Source: JAIRNF01 sp031551125 (GTDB lineage: Bacteria; Bacteroidota; Bacteroidia; Bacteroidales; UBA932). Taken from it: a stretch of 64,000 nt of DNA. The stretch spans positions 36,353 through 100,352 of the forward strand of contig JAVBOB010000012.1 in assembly GCA_031551125.1 (NCBI GenBank), read 5' to 3'. A program made the position numbers and the translations under genes. The notes under the pieces were generated by a model. It saw only the letters and a program-made list of their open reading frames with translations. It was not told the DNA's origin and did no database searches. The stretch's first letter is position 1. Each line of letters opens with the position of its first letter. Shown here one piece after another: positions 8,594 through 15,518 of this stretch.

Positions 8594-9442
8594 CTACCTC
8601 TCTATCGGATTATACGGAATAGCCGGCATAGTTTGGTTTTTCGCCGGAGTCCCGTCAGGATTTGTCATAGTAATTTTCACGTTTGGCGCGGCTGTACTCA
8701 TAAAGCCCAACGGGTCTTTTCTGAAGCGCTCATACACCTTATTATAGTCTTCCTTCGATACCTTTGCGTAGTTCTCTTTTTTCATCCCAATCACCACCTT
8801 CTCTTTCGGTGTTTCAATGCCCGAACATTCAAATACGTACTGGTTCTCCGTATCGGCAACATTCAGTATTAAGCCCGGTAATCCGGAAAACTTCCAAGGG
8901 CCATTGCTCACAGGGATTTGCATGGTAAACCATGCCACATAATCACGTCCGCGGAACGTACAGGTTGCCTTCTGGCACGCATAGCCAAGAATATTCATGG
9001 TATCGGGCAAAACTTCCCATTCAGGCTTTTCATAGGGTTCTTCATACTTATAGTTAGTCATCGCAATTCTATCCGTTGTAGTAAGCTTTCCTGTCGGATA
9101 GTTCTTGAAAATGTCATACGAAAATTTTCCTCGCTTCTGCGTTTTTAATACTTCTATAACTTGCTCCGGGGGCAACGTTCGTATTAGCGAATCGGTCTGA
9201 AAGCGCACATAGCTGAAAAACTGTGATGCCGACTTACCCACCAGCAACAACATTTCATCAGCCTCAGTTTTTTCAGGTTTTGTTACATCAGGCACAAATG
9301 TCACCGAATAGCTGACTTTGAGATAAGCAGAGTCCAGCACTTCCGTAGGTACGTTTAGCTTGGATGTATTTACAACCGTAACTTGTGCACGAAGGCCAAT
9401 CATAGCGCATAACAGCAAACAGGATAAAAGGAAAGATTTCAT
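8594..9442 (-). CDS. GLPGLI family protein
   Basis: A 282-residue exported protein. The frame is open to 9514, but the ATG at 9442 begins a signal peptide (MKSFLLSCLLLCAMIGL, cleavage after RAQ). The name-giving motif is present as FSGLPGLILNV, preceded by the usual MNILGYACQKATC and the AWFTMQIPVSNGPW strand. GLPGLI proteins are periplasmic or outer-membrane-associated and are nearly always encoded beside a carboxypeptidase-regulatory TonB-receptor-like barrel, as here. Their molecular role is not established. The gene is divergent from the histidine kinase gene at 9585, and the shared region carries the GTCAAAAA boxes, so coordinated control is likely. Confidence 0.9.
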   Translation of the reverse strand: MKSFLLSCLLLCAMIGLRAQVTVVNTSKLNVPTEVLDSAYLKVSYSVTFVPDVTKPEKTEADEMLLLVGKSASQFFSYVRFQTDSLIRTLPPEQVIEVLKTQKRGKFSYDIFKNYPTGKLTTTDRIAMTNYKYEEPYEKPEWEVLPDTMNILGYACQKATCTFRGRDYVAWFTMQIPVSNGPWKFSGLPGLILNVADTENQYVFECSGIETPKEKVVIGMKKENYAKVSKEDYNKVYERFRKDPLGFMSTAAPNVKITMTNPDGTPAKNQTMPAIPYNPIER

Positions 9443-9488
9443 AGTCGATAATGTGTTGGTTTTACGAAACAAAAGTCGGTGAGACAGC

Positions 9489-9548
9489 GTCAAACCACAA
9501 GCAAGGAAGGTCAAAAAAACGTCAAAAACCCCGATGTGATGTCAAAAA
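9489..9548 (+). promoter_or_regulatory. Phased GTCAAAAA boxes upstream of the histidine kinase gene
   Basis: GTCAAACC at 9489, then GTCAAAAA at 9510, 9521 and 9541. Spacings are 21, 11 and 20, close to whole helical turns. Measured from the ATG at 9585 they start at -96, -75, -64 and -44, almost the same places as the boxes before the regulator at 4607. They lie in the divergent region shared with the GLPGLI gene. Candidate operator for the OmpR-type winged helix of the locus. Confidence 0.55.
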
Positions 9549-9573
9549 CCAAATAGCAGCCAATAAAATATAA

Positions 9574-9581
9574 TACTTTTG
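9574..9581 (+). promoter_or_regulatory. -7 box (TACTTTTG) abutting the kinase start codon
   Basis: TACTTTTG fits TAnnTTTG and ends 3 bases before the ATG at 9585, the same close arrangement as at 4596-4607. Confidence 0.5.
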
Positions 9582-9584
9582 TTT

Positions 9585-10952
9585 ATGCTTTTATTCTCTC
9601 AACATAAAAAACTCCCGTGGCTTGGAATAGCCACTACGCTAAGCATTGTAGCCTTACTGTGTTTTCAGGGCTACTGGCTGTATAATGGCTACCGTAATAC
9701 CTACAATAAGTTTGTAGAAAATGCGCAAGCCGCTCTACAGGAAGCATGCGACAAAGAACAAGCCATTCAAAAAGCAAAGAGCGAAGAACGAATTAAACAG
9801 ATAAGTCTTCCCTCCGTAAGTAAAATTCAAGTAATAAAGAAGGACTCCCTAAACAAGATTCAAATACTAACGGATACATTAACTCGCTCAACCACCGCAA
9901 TACGGGTGAGCGTAGAGAAAGATATTGGTGTTAACCTGAATCGTTTAGACAGTTTATTCAGTCAAGCATTAGTTGAGAAGGGTTTGAACGTAAGCTTTGT
10001 TTTGGAAGGAACTACCATAGCTAACGGTAAAGAAAACACACGTACCATTGGCGAGCACAAAAAAGGACAGGAAGTAAAAATACAGGCCAACAACATTCAG
10101 CTTATGTCCTTCGAAGCCGGAACAGCACTCAACATCAACATGAGCAAGGAACACATATCGGCGTACCTACAGTTTACACCCCTCACTATTTTCAAACAAA
10201 TGGTATGGACGCTGGTAGCTTCAGTATTGCTGTTTCTCGTTATTCTTTACTGCTTGATGTCGCAGCTACGCGTTATCCGACAACAGAAATCAGCGGCTAA
10301 AATGAGGAACGATTTTATTGCCAACTTCACGCACGAGCTCAAAACACCGATTGCCGTTGTGTATGCGGCACTAGATAATATCGAACGAAATCCAACGCAA
10401 CCGGAAAAGGCTGTAGAGGCAGGTAAAGCGCAATTAAAACGTTTGTCTGATTCGGTTGAAAAAATTCTCAGCCTATCAGTCGGAGAACAAGGTCATTTAG
10501 AGCTGCACCGTGAAGAGGTTGTGATGAACGACTGGCTCACATCGTTGGTAGAACCGTTCCGTCTGAGATCAGGAAAAGGAGTAACGTTTGAGCTGACCGT
10601 TACTCCTCCTAACGCTGTTGCGTATATTGATAAAGTACATTTTGCCAATGCGCTGAACAATATTATTGATAACGCCATCAAGTATTCCGGTGAACAGGTA
10701 CAGATCGTTATAGCTTGCCGGCAAACGCAACAAAATTTGCAAATCACTATTCACGATAATGGTTTGGGCATTGCCGAAGAAAATCAGAAACGAATATTCG
10801 ACCGCTTTTACCGTGTAAAAAATACTTCCGAAAAAGTGAAAGGTTTCGGGCTGGGGCTAAACTACGCCAAGACCATTATTGAGCTGCATGGAGCGACTAT
10901 AAGTGTAGAAAGCATATTAGGAAAAGGAAGCACGTTTACCATTGATTTATGA
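9585..10952 (+). CDS. Sensor histidine kinase
   Basis: A 455-residue inner membrane kinase. Start is ATG 9585 rather than the in-frame TTG at 9579, which lies inside the promoter box. Membrane helices at about 13-34 and 206-226 enclose a periplasmic sensor of some 170 residues. The HisKA H-box is FTHELKTPIAVV with His250. The ATPase domain shows the N-box (NALNNIIDNAIKYS), G1 (HDNGLGIAE), an F-box (FDRFYRVKN) and G2 (FGLGLNYAKTII). It overlaps the next gene by ATGA, so kinase and regulator are translationally coupled. The signal is unknown; position beside the GLPGLI and receptor genes suggests it monitors their substrate. Confidence 0.95.
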   Translation: MLLFSQHKKLPWLGIATTLSIVALLCFQGYWLYNGYRNTYNKFVENAQAALQEACDKEQAIQKAKSEERIKQISLPSVSKIQVIKKDSLNKIQILTDTLTRSTTAIRVSVEKDIGVNLNRLDSLFSQALVEKGLNVSFVLEGTTIANGKENTRTIGEHKKGQEVKIQANNIQLMSFEAGTALNINMSKEHISAYLQFTPLTIFKQMVWTLVASVLLFLVILYCLMSQLRVIRQQKSAAKMRNDFIANFTHELKTPIAVVYAALDNIERNPTQPEKAVEAGKAQLKRLSDSVEKILSLSVGEQGHLELHREEVVMNDWLTSLVEPFRLRSGKGVTFELTVTPPNAVAYIDKVHFANALNNIIDNAIKYSGEQVQIVIACRQTQQNLQITIHDNGLGIAEENQKRIFDRFYRVKNTSEKVKGFGLGLNYAKTIIELHGATISVESILGKGSTFTIDL

Positions 10953-11641
10953 TGAAAGTTCTATACGCCGAAGATGAGCCTTACCTAGCCTTTGTAATTA
11001 AGGATGGCTTGGAAGCTGAAGGTTTTGAAGTAGTGCATGTGCTGGACGGAAAAGATGCAGTAGAACAGTTTGCTTCCTTTTCGCCCGATATTGTACTATT
11101 GGATTATGCTATGCCAGCTATGGATGGCATCGAAGCTTGCCGTAAAATACGAGCAAAGGATAAACAAGTACCCATCATCTTCGCATCGGCACACAGCTTG
11201 GGCGATACCATTACCGATGCGTATCGTGCCGGAGCCACCGACTACATTAAAAAACCTTTCGGTTTGCGCGAGCTACTACGGCATATTGAAAATATTCTTC
11301 ATAGAGAAGCTCCCCAACCAACCGAAAAACAGCAAGACGTTTTCTTGCTGGGACAATATACGTTCGATGCTAACAGAAATACGCTACATGGTTTTGGCGA
11401 ACGCATACACCTCAACAAAAAGGAAAGCGCCATACTCAACGAGCTCTGTCAGCATATCGACTATATTGTAGAACGCGGAGCCTTGCTGGAAAAGCATTGG
11501 AACGGCAGCGGATTTATTTACACTCGCAGCCTAGACACATATATTGCCAAGCTGCGCAGCTACTTAAAAAAAGACCCCACCATACAAATTATTACGGTAA
11601 AGGGGTTGGGGTATAAGTTGTCCTGTGGTAATGCAGGATAG
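10949..11641 (+). CDS. OmpR-family response regulator
   Basis: A 230-residue cytoplasmic transcription factor. The receiver domain spans 1-120, with acidic pocket residues in YAEDEP, phospho-acceptor Asp52 in VLLDYAMP, a Ser in FASAHS and the conserved Lys in YIKKPFG. The winged helix spans about 130-228 (LNKKESAILNELC, then SLDTYIAKLR and ITVKGLGYKLS). It starts inside the kinase stop codon, so it is the cognate partner. Its DNA-binding domain closely resembles the C-terminus of the membrane regulator at 4607, which implies that the two recognise the same or very similar DNA sites. Confidence 0.95.
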   Translation: MMKVLYAEDEPYLAFVIKDGLEAEGFEVVHVLDGKDAVEQFASFSPDIVLLDYAMPAMDGIEACRKIRAKDKQVPIIFASAHSLGDTITDAYRAGATDYIKKPFGLRELLRHIENILHREAPQPTEKQQDVFLLGQYTFDANRNTLHGFGERIHLNKKESAILNELCQHIDYIVERGALLEKHWNGSGFIYTRSLDTYIAKLRSYLKKDPTIQIITVKGLGYKLSCGNAG

Positions 11642-11695
11642 CAAATTCATATTTTCGAAATACCCCAACTAAAACAGCTGCCTCAAAAAATTAGT

Positions 11696-11732
11696 TTTGT
11701 TTGTAGCTATTCAGATATTGTTCGTATATTTG
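11696..11732 (+). promoter_or_regulatory. arsR promoter (-33 TTTG and -7 TATATTTG)
   Basis: TATATTTG at 11725-11732 is a perfect -7 box. TTTG occurs at 11696-11699 and 11700-11703, the latter 21 bases upstream of the -7 box, a normal spacing. The start codon is at 11748. Confidence 0.65.
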
Positions 11733-11740
11733 CGAACAAT
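11717..11740. promoter_or_regulatory. Candidate ArsR operator enclosing the -7 box
   Basis: ATTGTTCG at 11717-11724 and CGAACAAT at 11733-11740 form a perfect inverted repeat with 8-base arms. The 8-base spacer is exactly the -7 box, so a bound dimer would block RNA polymerase. Typical of autorepressing ArsR-family regulators. Confidence 0.65.
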
Positions 11741-11747
11741 AAAAATC

Positions 11748-12065
11748 ATGGCAAAAGAAAAACTGACTAAAGAACAGGAGCAGCTTGCACGTTTTGCCAA
11801 AGCATTAGGGCATCCTATTCGAGTGGCTATCCTGCAAATGCTGGCAAAGCAAACCTGTTGCTATCATGGTGATATGTCCGAAGTGCTACCTGTGGCTAAA
11901 AGTACCCTGTCTCAACATTTGAAAGAGTTGAAAGAAGCGGGACTAATTCAAGGAACAATTATTTTGCCAACCGTAAAATATTGTATTAATAAAGAAAATT
12001 GGGAGCTGGCAAAAAGGCTGTTTGATGGTTTACTAGTAGAGGTGTCTAAATCAGATAAATGCTGA
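11748..12065 (+). CDS. arsR: ArsR-family metalloregulatory repressor
   Basis: A 105-residue winged-helix repressor. The frame is open further upstream, but that part is promoter and operator, and ATG 11748 gives the family's usual N-terminus. Helix-turn-helix region is KSTLSQHLKELKEAG (about 51-65). Cys37-Cys38 and His40 sit just before it (KQTCCYHGDM), a plausible thiol site for As(III) or Sb(III), although the classical ELCVCDL motif is not present. It precedes the thioredoxin-ArsM gene by 77 bases in the same direction. It probably represses both and is released by trivalent metalloid. Confidence 0.9.
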   Translation: MAKEKLTKEQEQLARFAKALGHPIRVAILQMLAKQTCCYHGDMSEVLPVAKSTLSQHLKELKEAGLIQGTIILPTVKYCINKENWELAKRLFDGLLVEVSKSDKC

Positions 12066-12091
12066 TTGCCACAAAAATTTTACTTTAACAA

Positions 12092-12107
12092 TTCGTATAA
12101 CTACGAA
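12092..12107. promoter_or_regulatory. Second inverted repeat between arsR and arsM
   Basis: TTCGTA at 12092-12097 and TACGAA at 12102-12107 form an inverted repeat with a 4-base spacer, followed by ACGAACG. It recalls the TTCG/CGAA core of the operator upstream of arsR. A second ArsR site or an attenuating structure is possible. Confidence 0.4.
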
Positions 12108-12142
12108 ATACGAACGATATATGAACGTTTAAAACAGAAGAT

Positions 12143-13186
12143 ATGGAAATAGCAGTATTGGGTACAGGTTGCAGCAAATGCAAAACCCTGTACGAACGAG
12201 TTAAAAAGGTAGTGGAAGAAAACCAAAGTTCAGCTACCGTATCAAAAATTGAAGATATTTCCGAGATTATAAAATTCGGCGTTAGGCTCACACCCGCCGT
12301 TGTGATTGATGGAACAATAGTTATACAGGGTGTACTACCAAAAGAAAGCGAAATTAAGGGTTGGCTTTCCAAAGGGAAACCCGATATGAAGGAGCTGGTA
12401 AAACAGCGCTACAATGAGCTGGCACTAATGAATAAAGAATCTGTTTCGTGTTGCTGTAATCCCTTAGCCCCGGCCACCCCTTCAAAGAAAGTGTTCACCA
12501 TTATGAGCGAAGATTACAGCAAATTAAAAGGCTATGAACCTAATGCCGATTTGGGCATTGGCTGTGGATTACCTACGCAATATGCTCGCATACAAAAGGG
12601 AGATACCGTTGTTGATTTAGGTGCAGGTGCAGGTAACGACTGTTTTATTGCCCGTGAAGAAACAGGCGAAACAGGCCGTGTAATTGGTGTCGACTTTGCC
12701 CCCCAAATGCTTGCACGAGCAAGAGCCAATGCCACCAAACGCGGATTCACCAATGTGGAATTTTTAGAAGGCGATATTGAAAATATGCCTTTACCTGACT
12801 GTACTGCCAATGTAGTGGTAAGCAATTGCGTTTTGAACTTATTACCTCGCAAAGACAAAATTTTCAAAGAGGTTTACCGTGTACTAAAACCCAACGGACA
12901 TTTTTGTATTTCGGATGTCGTATTAAACGGTGTATTTCCAAAAGAATTTACTGACAATGCCGCTATGTATGCGGGATGTATTGCCAGCGCCATTCAGCGT
13001 GAAGAATACTTGGGAGAAATTGAAAAGGCAAATTTTACCGACATCAAAGTAGAACGTACAAAAACGATAGCTATTCCCGATGAAGTGTTGGAGGAACATT
13101 TGGATAAGGCCACCATTGAAAAATACAAGACGGGAAGCGTAGGCATTTACTCAATCACAGTAACGGGGAAAAAACCATTGGCGTAA
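12143..13186 (+). CDS. arsM: Thioredoxin-fold / arsenite S-adenosylmethionine methyltransferase fusion
   Basis: A 347-residue two-domain protein. Residues 1-78 are a small thioredoxin-like domain of the redox-active disulfide type (active site GCSKC, Cys10/Cys13, then the cis-Pro region RLTPAVVIDG). Residues about 84-347 are an ArsM methyltransferase, with SAM motif VVDLGAGAGND (156-166) and the cysteines expected of this enzyme: Cys103-105 (SCCC), Cys141 (GIGCGLP), Cys229 (SNCVLN) and Cys279 (AGCIASA). ArsM methylates trivalent arsenic to volatile or exportable species and needs thiol reductant at each step. The fused thioredoxin domain may supply it, which is inference. No stop or frameshift separates the domains. 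Confidence 0.9.
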   Translation: MEIAVLGTGCSKCKTLYERVKKVVEENQSSATVSKIEDISEIIKFGVRLTPAVVIDGTIVIQGVLPKESEIKGWLSKGKPDMKELVKQRYNELALMNKESVSCCCNPLAPATPSKKVFTIMSEDYSKLKGYEPNADLGIGCGLPTQYARIQKGDTVVDLGAGAGNDCFIAREETGETGRVIGVDFAPQMLARARANATKRGFTNVEFLEGDIENMPLPDCTANVVVSNCVLNLLPRKDKIFKEVYRVLKPNGHFCISDVVLNGVFPKEFTDNAAMYAGCIASAIQREEYLGEIEKANFTDIKVERTKTIAIPDEVLEEHLDKATIEKYKTGSVGIYSITVTGKKPLA

Positions 13187-13225
13187 AAGATTTTTTACTT
13201 TTTCTTTCTGAAACATACCATACAA

Positions 13226-13259
13226 AAAACGAGGACAGGTACTTTACCTATCCTCGTTT
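13226..13259. terminator. Bidirectional terminator between arsM and RNase G genes
   Basis: AACGAGGACAGGTA pairs with TACCTATCCTCGTT with one mismatch. It is flanked by an A-run on the left and T-rich sequence on the right, and lies between convergent genes. Confidence 0.75.
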
Positions 13260-13282
13260 AATCTTTCCTCTTTTTGAGATTT

Positions 13283-14836
13283 CTAGGGATTCAATTTTTC
13301 GCCCGCTTTATTCAGCAATTCATACTCAAGAAAAGTGAATGACTCGCTGGCATTAACGCTAAGCTTACATTTGTGCCTCTTTGCCCACTTATACCTGAGC
13401 GAAAACAAGCCTTTTGTAAGGTATGCGGCTATGTACGGATGAACGTTGAGCGTTATCGAGCGTTCTTTTTTCTCTTCCGCATAGTACGCAATCTGGTTTT
13501 CCAAAACCTCGTCAAACAATACTGCGGGCGCAATGCGTCCTGTACCGTTGCAGGTAGGGCAAACCTCGCTGGTATTCACTTGCATTTCGGGGCGTACACG
13601 CTGACGCGTAATCTGCATCAGTCCGAACTTTGTTAGCGGGAGGATGTTGTGCTTAGCTCTGTCCTTCTCCATGAGCTTCATCATCTTCTCATGCAGCATT
13701 TGCTTGTTCACCTGCTCTCCCATGTCGATAAAATCGACTACAATAATGCCACCCATATCGCGCAACTTCAGCTGTCGGGCTACCTCCTCTGCCGCAACAA
13801 GGTTTACCTCCAGCGCGTTGCTCTCTTGGTCGTTGGCATTTTTTGTCCGGATACCGCTGTTTACATCAATTACGTGTAAAGCCTCCGTGTGCTCAATAAT
13901 AACGTAAGCGCTTCCTTTTAGCGAAACAACCTTACCGAATGATGCCTTTACCTGCTTGGCAACGCCAAACTGCTCGAATATAGGCACCTTACCATCGTAT
14001 AACTTTACGATTTTTTCTTTTTCGGGAGCAATAGTGCCAATGTACTCTTTAATTTCATGGTAAACACCCTCATCGCTTACGTGAATATTGTTGAACGAGC
14101 CATTCAGCAAATCACGCAACAAGGCGGTAGTTCTACTCACCTCTCCGGCCAGTAAACGCGGAGGTGTTGCAGTTTTCATCAACTCAACGCACTGCTCCCA
14201 GCGTTTAATGAGCGACCGAAGCTCACCATCAAGTACGGCAACTTTCTTTCCCTCAGCGGCTGTGCGTACAATAACGCCATAGTTTGGCGGAAGTATGCTT
14301 TCAATCAGTCGCTTTAGCCGTTTACGCTCTTCATTCGATGATACCTTTTGAGATATGGAAACCTTATCGGCAAAAGGCATTAGCACAATGTTACGTCCGG
14401 CAATCGATATTTCTGCGGTAAGCCTAGGGCCTTTCGTAGAAATGGCCTCCTTTACCAGCTGAACAACTATTGTTTGCCCGGTTTTTAAAACATCCTGAAT
14501 CTTTCCTTCTTTTTCAAGTAATTCCTGAAACTTTACTTTGGAAAAATTCAAAGATTTTCCTTTTGCTGCATTCGAAGCATCTGCCAAAAACTTGGAAAAC
14601 GTTCTGAAGTGCAGACCAAGGTCTAAATAGTGAATAAAAGCGTCTTTTTCATGCCCTATATCAACAAAAGCAGCGTTTAGAGCCGGCATAATTTTCTTCA
14701 CCCGTCCGAGATAAATATCCCCAACCGAGTACTGAATGTTACCCTTCTCCTTTGTAAACTCTACAAGCTTTTTGTCTTCAAGTAGTGCAATAGAAACCTC
14801 AGAGGAAGCTACATCAATAACCAGTTCGTTGTTCAT
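13283..14836 (-). CDS. rng: Ribonuclease E/G family endoribonuclease
   Basis: A 517-residue protein, the length of RNase G rather than RNase E. An S1-like RNA-binding segment begins near residue 36 (VGDIYLGRVKKIMPALNAAFVDIG). Catalytic aspartates lie in VIDVNSG and IIVVDFIDMGEQ. The zinc-link motif CPTCNGTGR follows, for dimer assembly. The enzyme makes single-strand cuts in 5'-monophosphorylated RNA during rRNA processing and mRNA decay. The start MNNELVID is the family's normal N-terminus. It lies downstream of the mS38/bS22-like gene and HU in the same direction, with a hairpin between. Confidence 0.95.
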   Translation of the reverse strand: MNNELVIDVASSEVSIALLEDKKLVEFTKEKGNIQYSVGDIYLGRVKKIMPALNAAFVDIGHEKDAFIHYLDLGLHFRTFSKFLADASNAAKGKSLNFSKVKFQELLEKEGKIQDVLKTGQTIVVQLVKEAISTKGPRLTAEISIAGRNIVLMPFADKVSISQKVSSNEERKRLKRLIESILPPNYGVIVRTAAEGKKVAVLDGELRSLIKRWEQCVELMKTATPPRLLAGEVSRTTALLRDLLNGSFNNIHVSDEGVYHEIKEYIGTIAPEKEKIVKLYDGKVPIFEQFGVAKQVKASFGKVVSLKGSAYVIIEHTEALHVIDVNSGIRTKNANDQESNALEVNLVAAEEVARQLKLRDMGGIIVVDFIDMGEQVNKQMLHEKMMKLMEKDRAKHNILPLTKFGLMQITRQRVRPEMQVNTSEVCPTCNGTGRIAPAVLFDEVLENQIAYYAEEKKERSITLNVHPYIAAYLTKGLFSLRYKWAKRHKCKLSVNASESFTFLEYELLNKAGEKLNP

Positions 14837-14924
14837 AGCTTCTAATTCTTTCTAATGGCAATAACCTACCCTAACCCCGGCAGCGGCTACAGGAGGTAAT
14901 GCCTTGTGGCAATAAATAAAGTAA

Positions 14925-14954
14925 ACCCTAAAGACCTTCACAGCTCTTTAGGGT
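14925..14954 (-). terminator. Terminator-like hairpin after the mS38/bS22-like gene
   Basis: ACCCTAAAGA at 14925-14934 and TCTTTAGGGT at 14945-14954 form a perfect 10-bp stem. On the minus strand it is followed by TTTACTTTATTTATT. It lies just after the small ribosomal protein gene. Confidence 0.6.
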
Positions 14955-14975
14955 AAATTACACAAATAAACCACC

Positions 14976-15068
14976 CTACTTACGTTTTTTATGCCTGTTC
15001 TTGCGAAGACGTTTTTTACGTTTGTGGGTCGCCATTTTATGTCTCTTTCTCTTCTTTCCGCTTGGCAT
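14976..15068 (-). CDS. mS38/bS22-like small ribosomal protein (AURKAIP1/COX24 domain)
   Basis: A 30-residue open frame, ATG at 15068 to TAG at 14976. The product is almost entirely Lys, Arg and His: MPSGKKRKRHKMATHK at the N-terminus and NRHKKRK at the end. This matches the very short AURKAIP1/COX24-domain proteins of Bacteroidota, related to mitochondrial mS38 and actinobacterial bS22, which bind the decoding region of the small ribosomal subunit. It starts 42 bases after the HU stop codon on the same strand and is followed by a terminator-like hairpin. Its small size means automated annotation often misses it. Confidence 0.85.
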   Translation of the reverse strand: MPSGKKRKRHKMATHKRKKRLRKNRHKKRK

Positions 15069-15110
15069 AACTCTTTGTTTGATTGAACGTTTATACTACA
15101 GTAGCCAATG

Positions 15111-15404
15111 CTACTTTTTACTGCTCGTGCTGTTCTTTACCTTGTTTACGAATACTTTCGCAGGCTTAAACGAAGGAATAAAGTGCTCGGGGATAATAAT
15201 AGTGGTATTCTTCGATATGTTACGGGCTGTTTTTTTAGCCCTTTTCTTTACAACAAAAGAACCGAAACCTCTTAGGTAAACGTTCTTATCCTTTGCTAAA
15301 GAAGTCTTTACGCTTTCCATAAAGCATTCAACAGTCTTCTGAACGGTGATTTTTTCAATCCCTGTTGATTTCGCAATTTCATTTACAATATCTGCCTTTG
15401 TCAT
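15111..15404 (-). CDS. hup: HU/IHF family DNA-binding protein
   Basis: A 97-residue nucleoid protein, the normal HU length. The N-terminal helices (MTKADIVNEIAKSTGI and VQKTVECFMESVKTSL) lead to the diagnostic YLRGFGSFVVKKRA turn and a basic arm (RNISKNTTIIIPEHFIPSFKP) that inserts into the minor groove. Unlike most HU proteins it has a Ser/Lys-rich C-terminal tail (NSTSSKK). A TATCTTTG box lies 57 bases upstream. It probably shares its transcript with the mS38/bS22-like gene. Symbol used in the generic sense; HU versus IHF subunit cannot be told from sequence alone. Confidence 0.93.
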   Translation of the reverse strand: MTKADIVNEIAKSTGIEKITVQKTVECFMESVKTSLAKDKNVYLRGFGSFVVKKRAKKTARNISKNTTIIIPEHFIPSFKPAKVFVNKVKNSTSSKK

Positions 15405-15460
15405 GACTTAAGTTATTTGATTATCAGTAATTTATTCGTTTTTGCTGGTGTTTAGGAATG

Positions 15461-15468
15461 CAAAGATA
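15461..15468 (-). promoter_or_regulatory. -7 box (TATCTTTG) for the HU gene
   Basis: CAAAGATA on the plus strand reads TATCTTTG on the minus strand, a TAnnTTTG match 57 bases before the HU start. Confidence 0.55.
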
Positions 15469-15501
15469 GTATAATTTAATAAGATACTGATGCTTTTGGC
15501 T

Positions 15502-15509
15502 TATTTTTG
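15502..15509 (+). promoter_or_regulatory. -7 box (TATTTTTG) for mutY
   Basis: TATTTTTG ends 9 bases before the mutY ATG at 15519. The in-frame TTG at 15507 lies inside the box, so the longer reading frame is unlikely. Confidence 0.5.
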
Positions 15510-15518
15510 CCCTCAATC

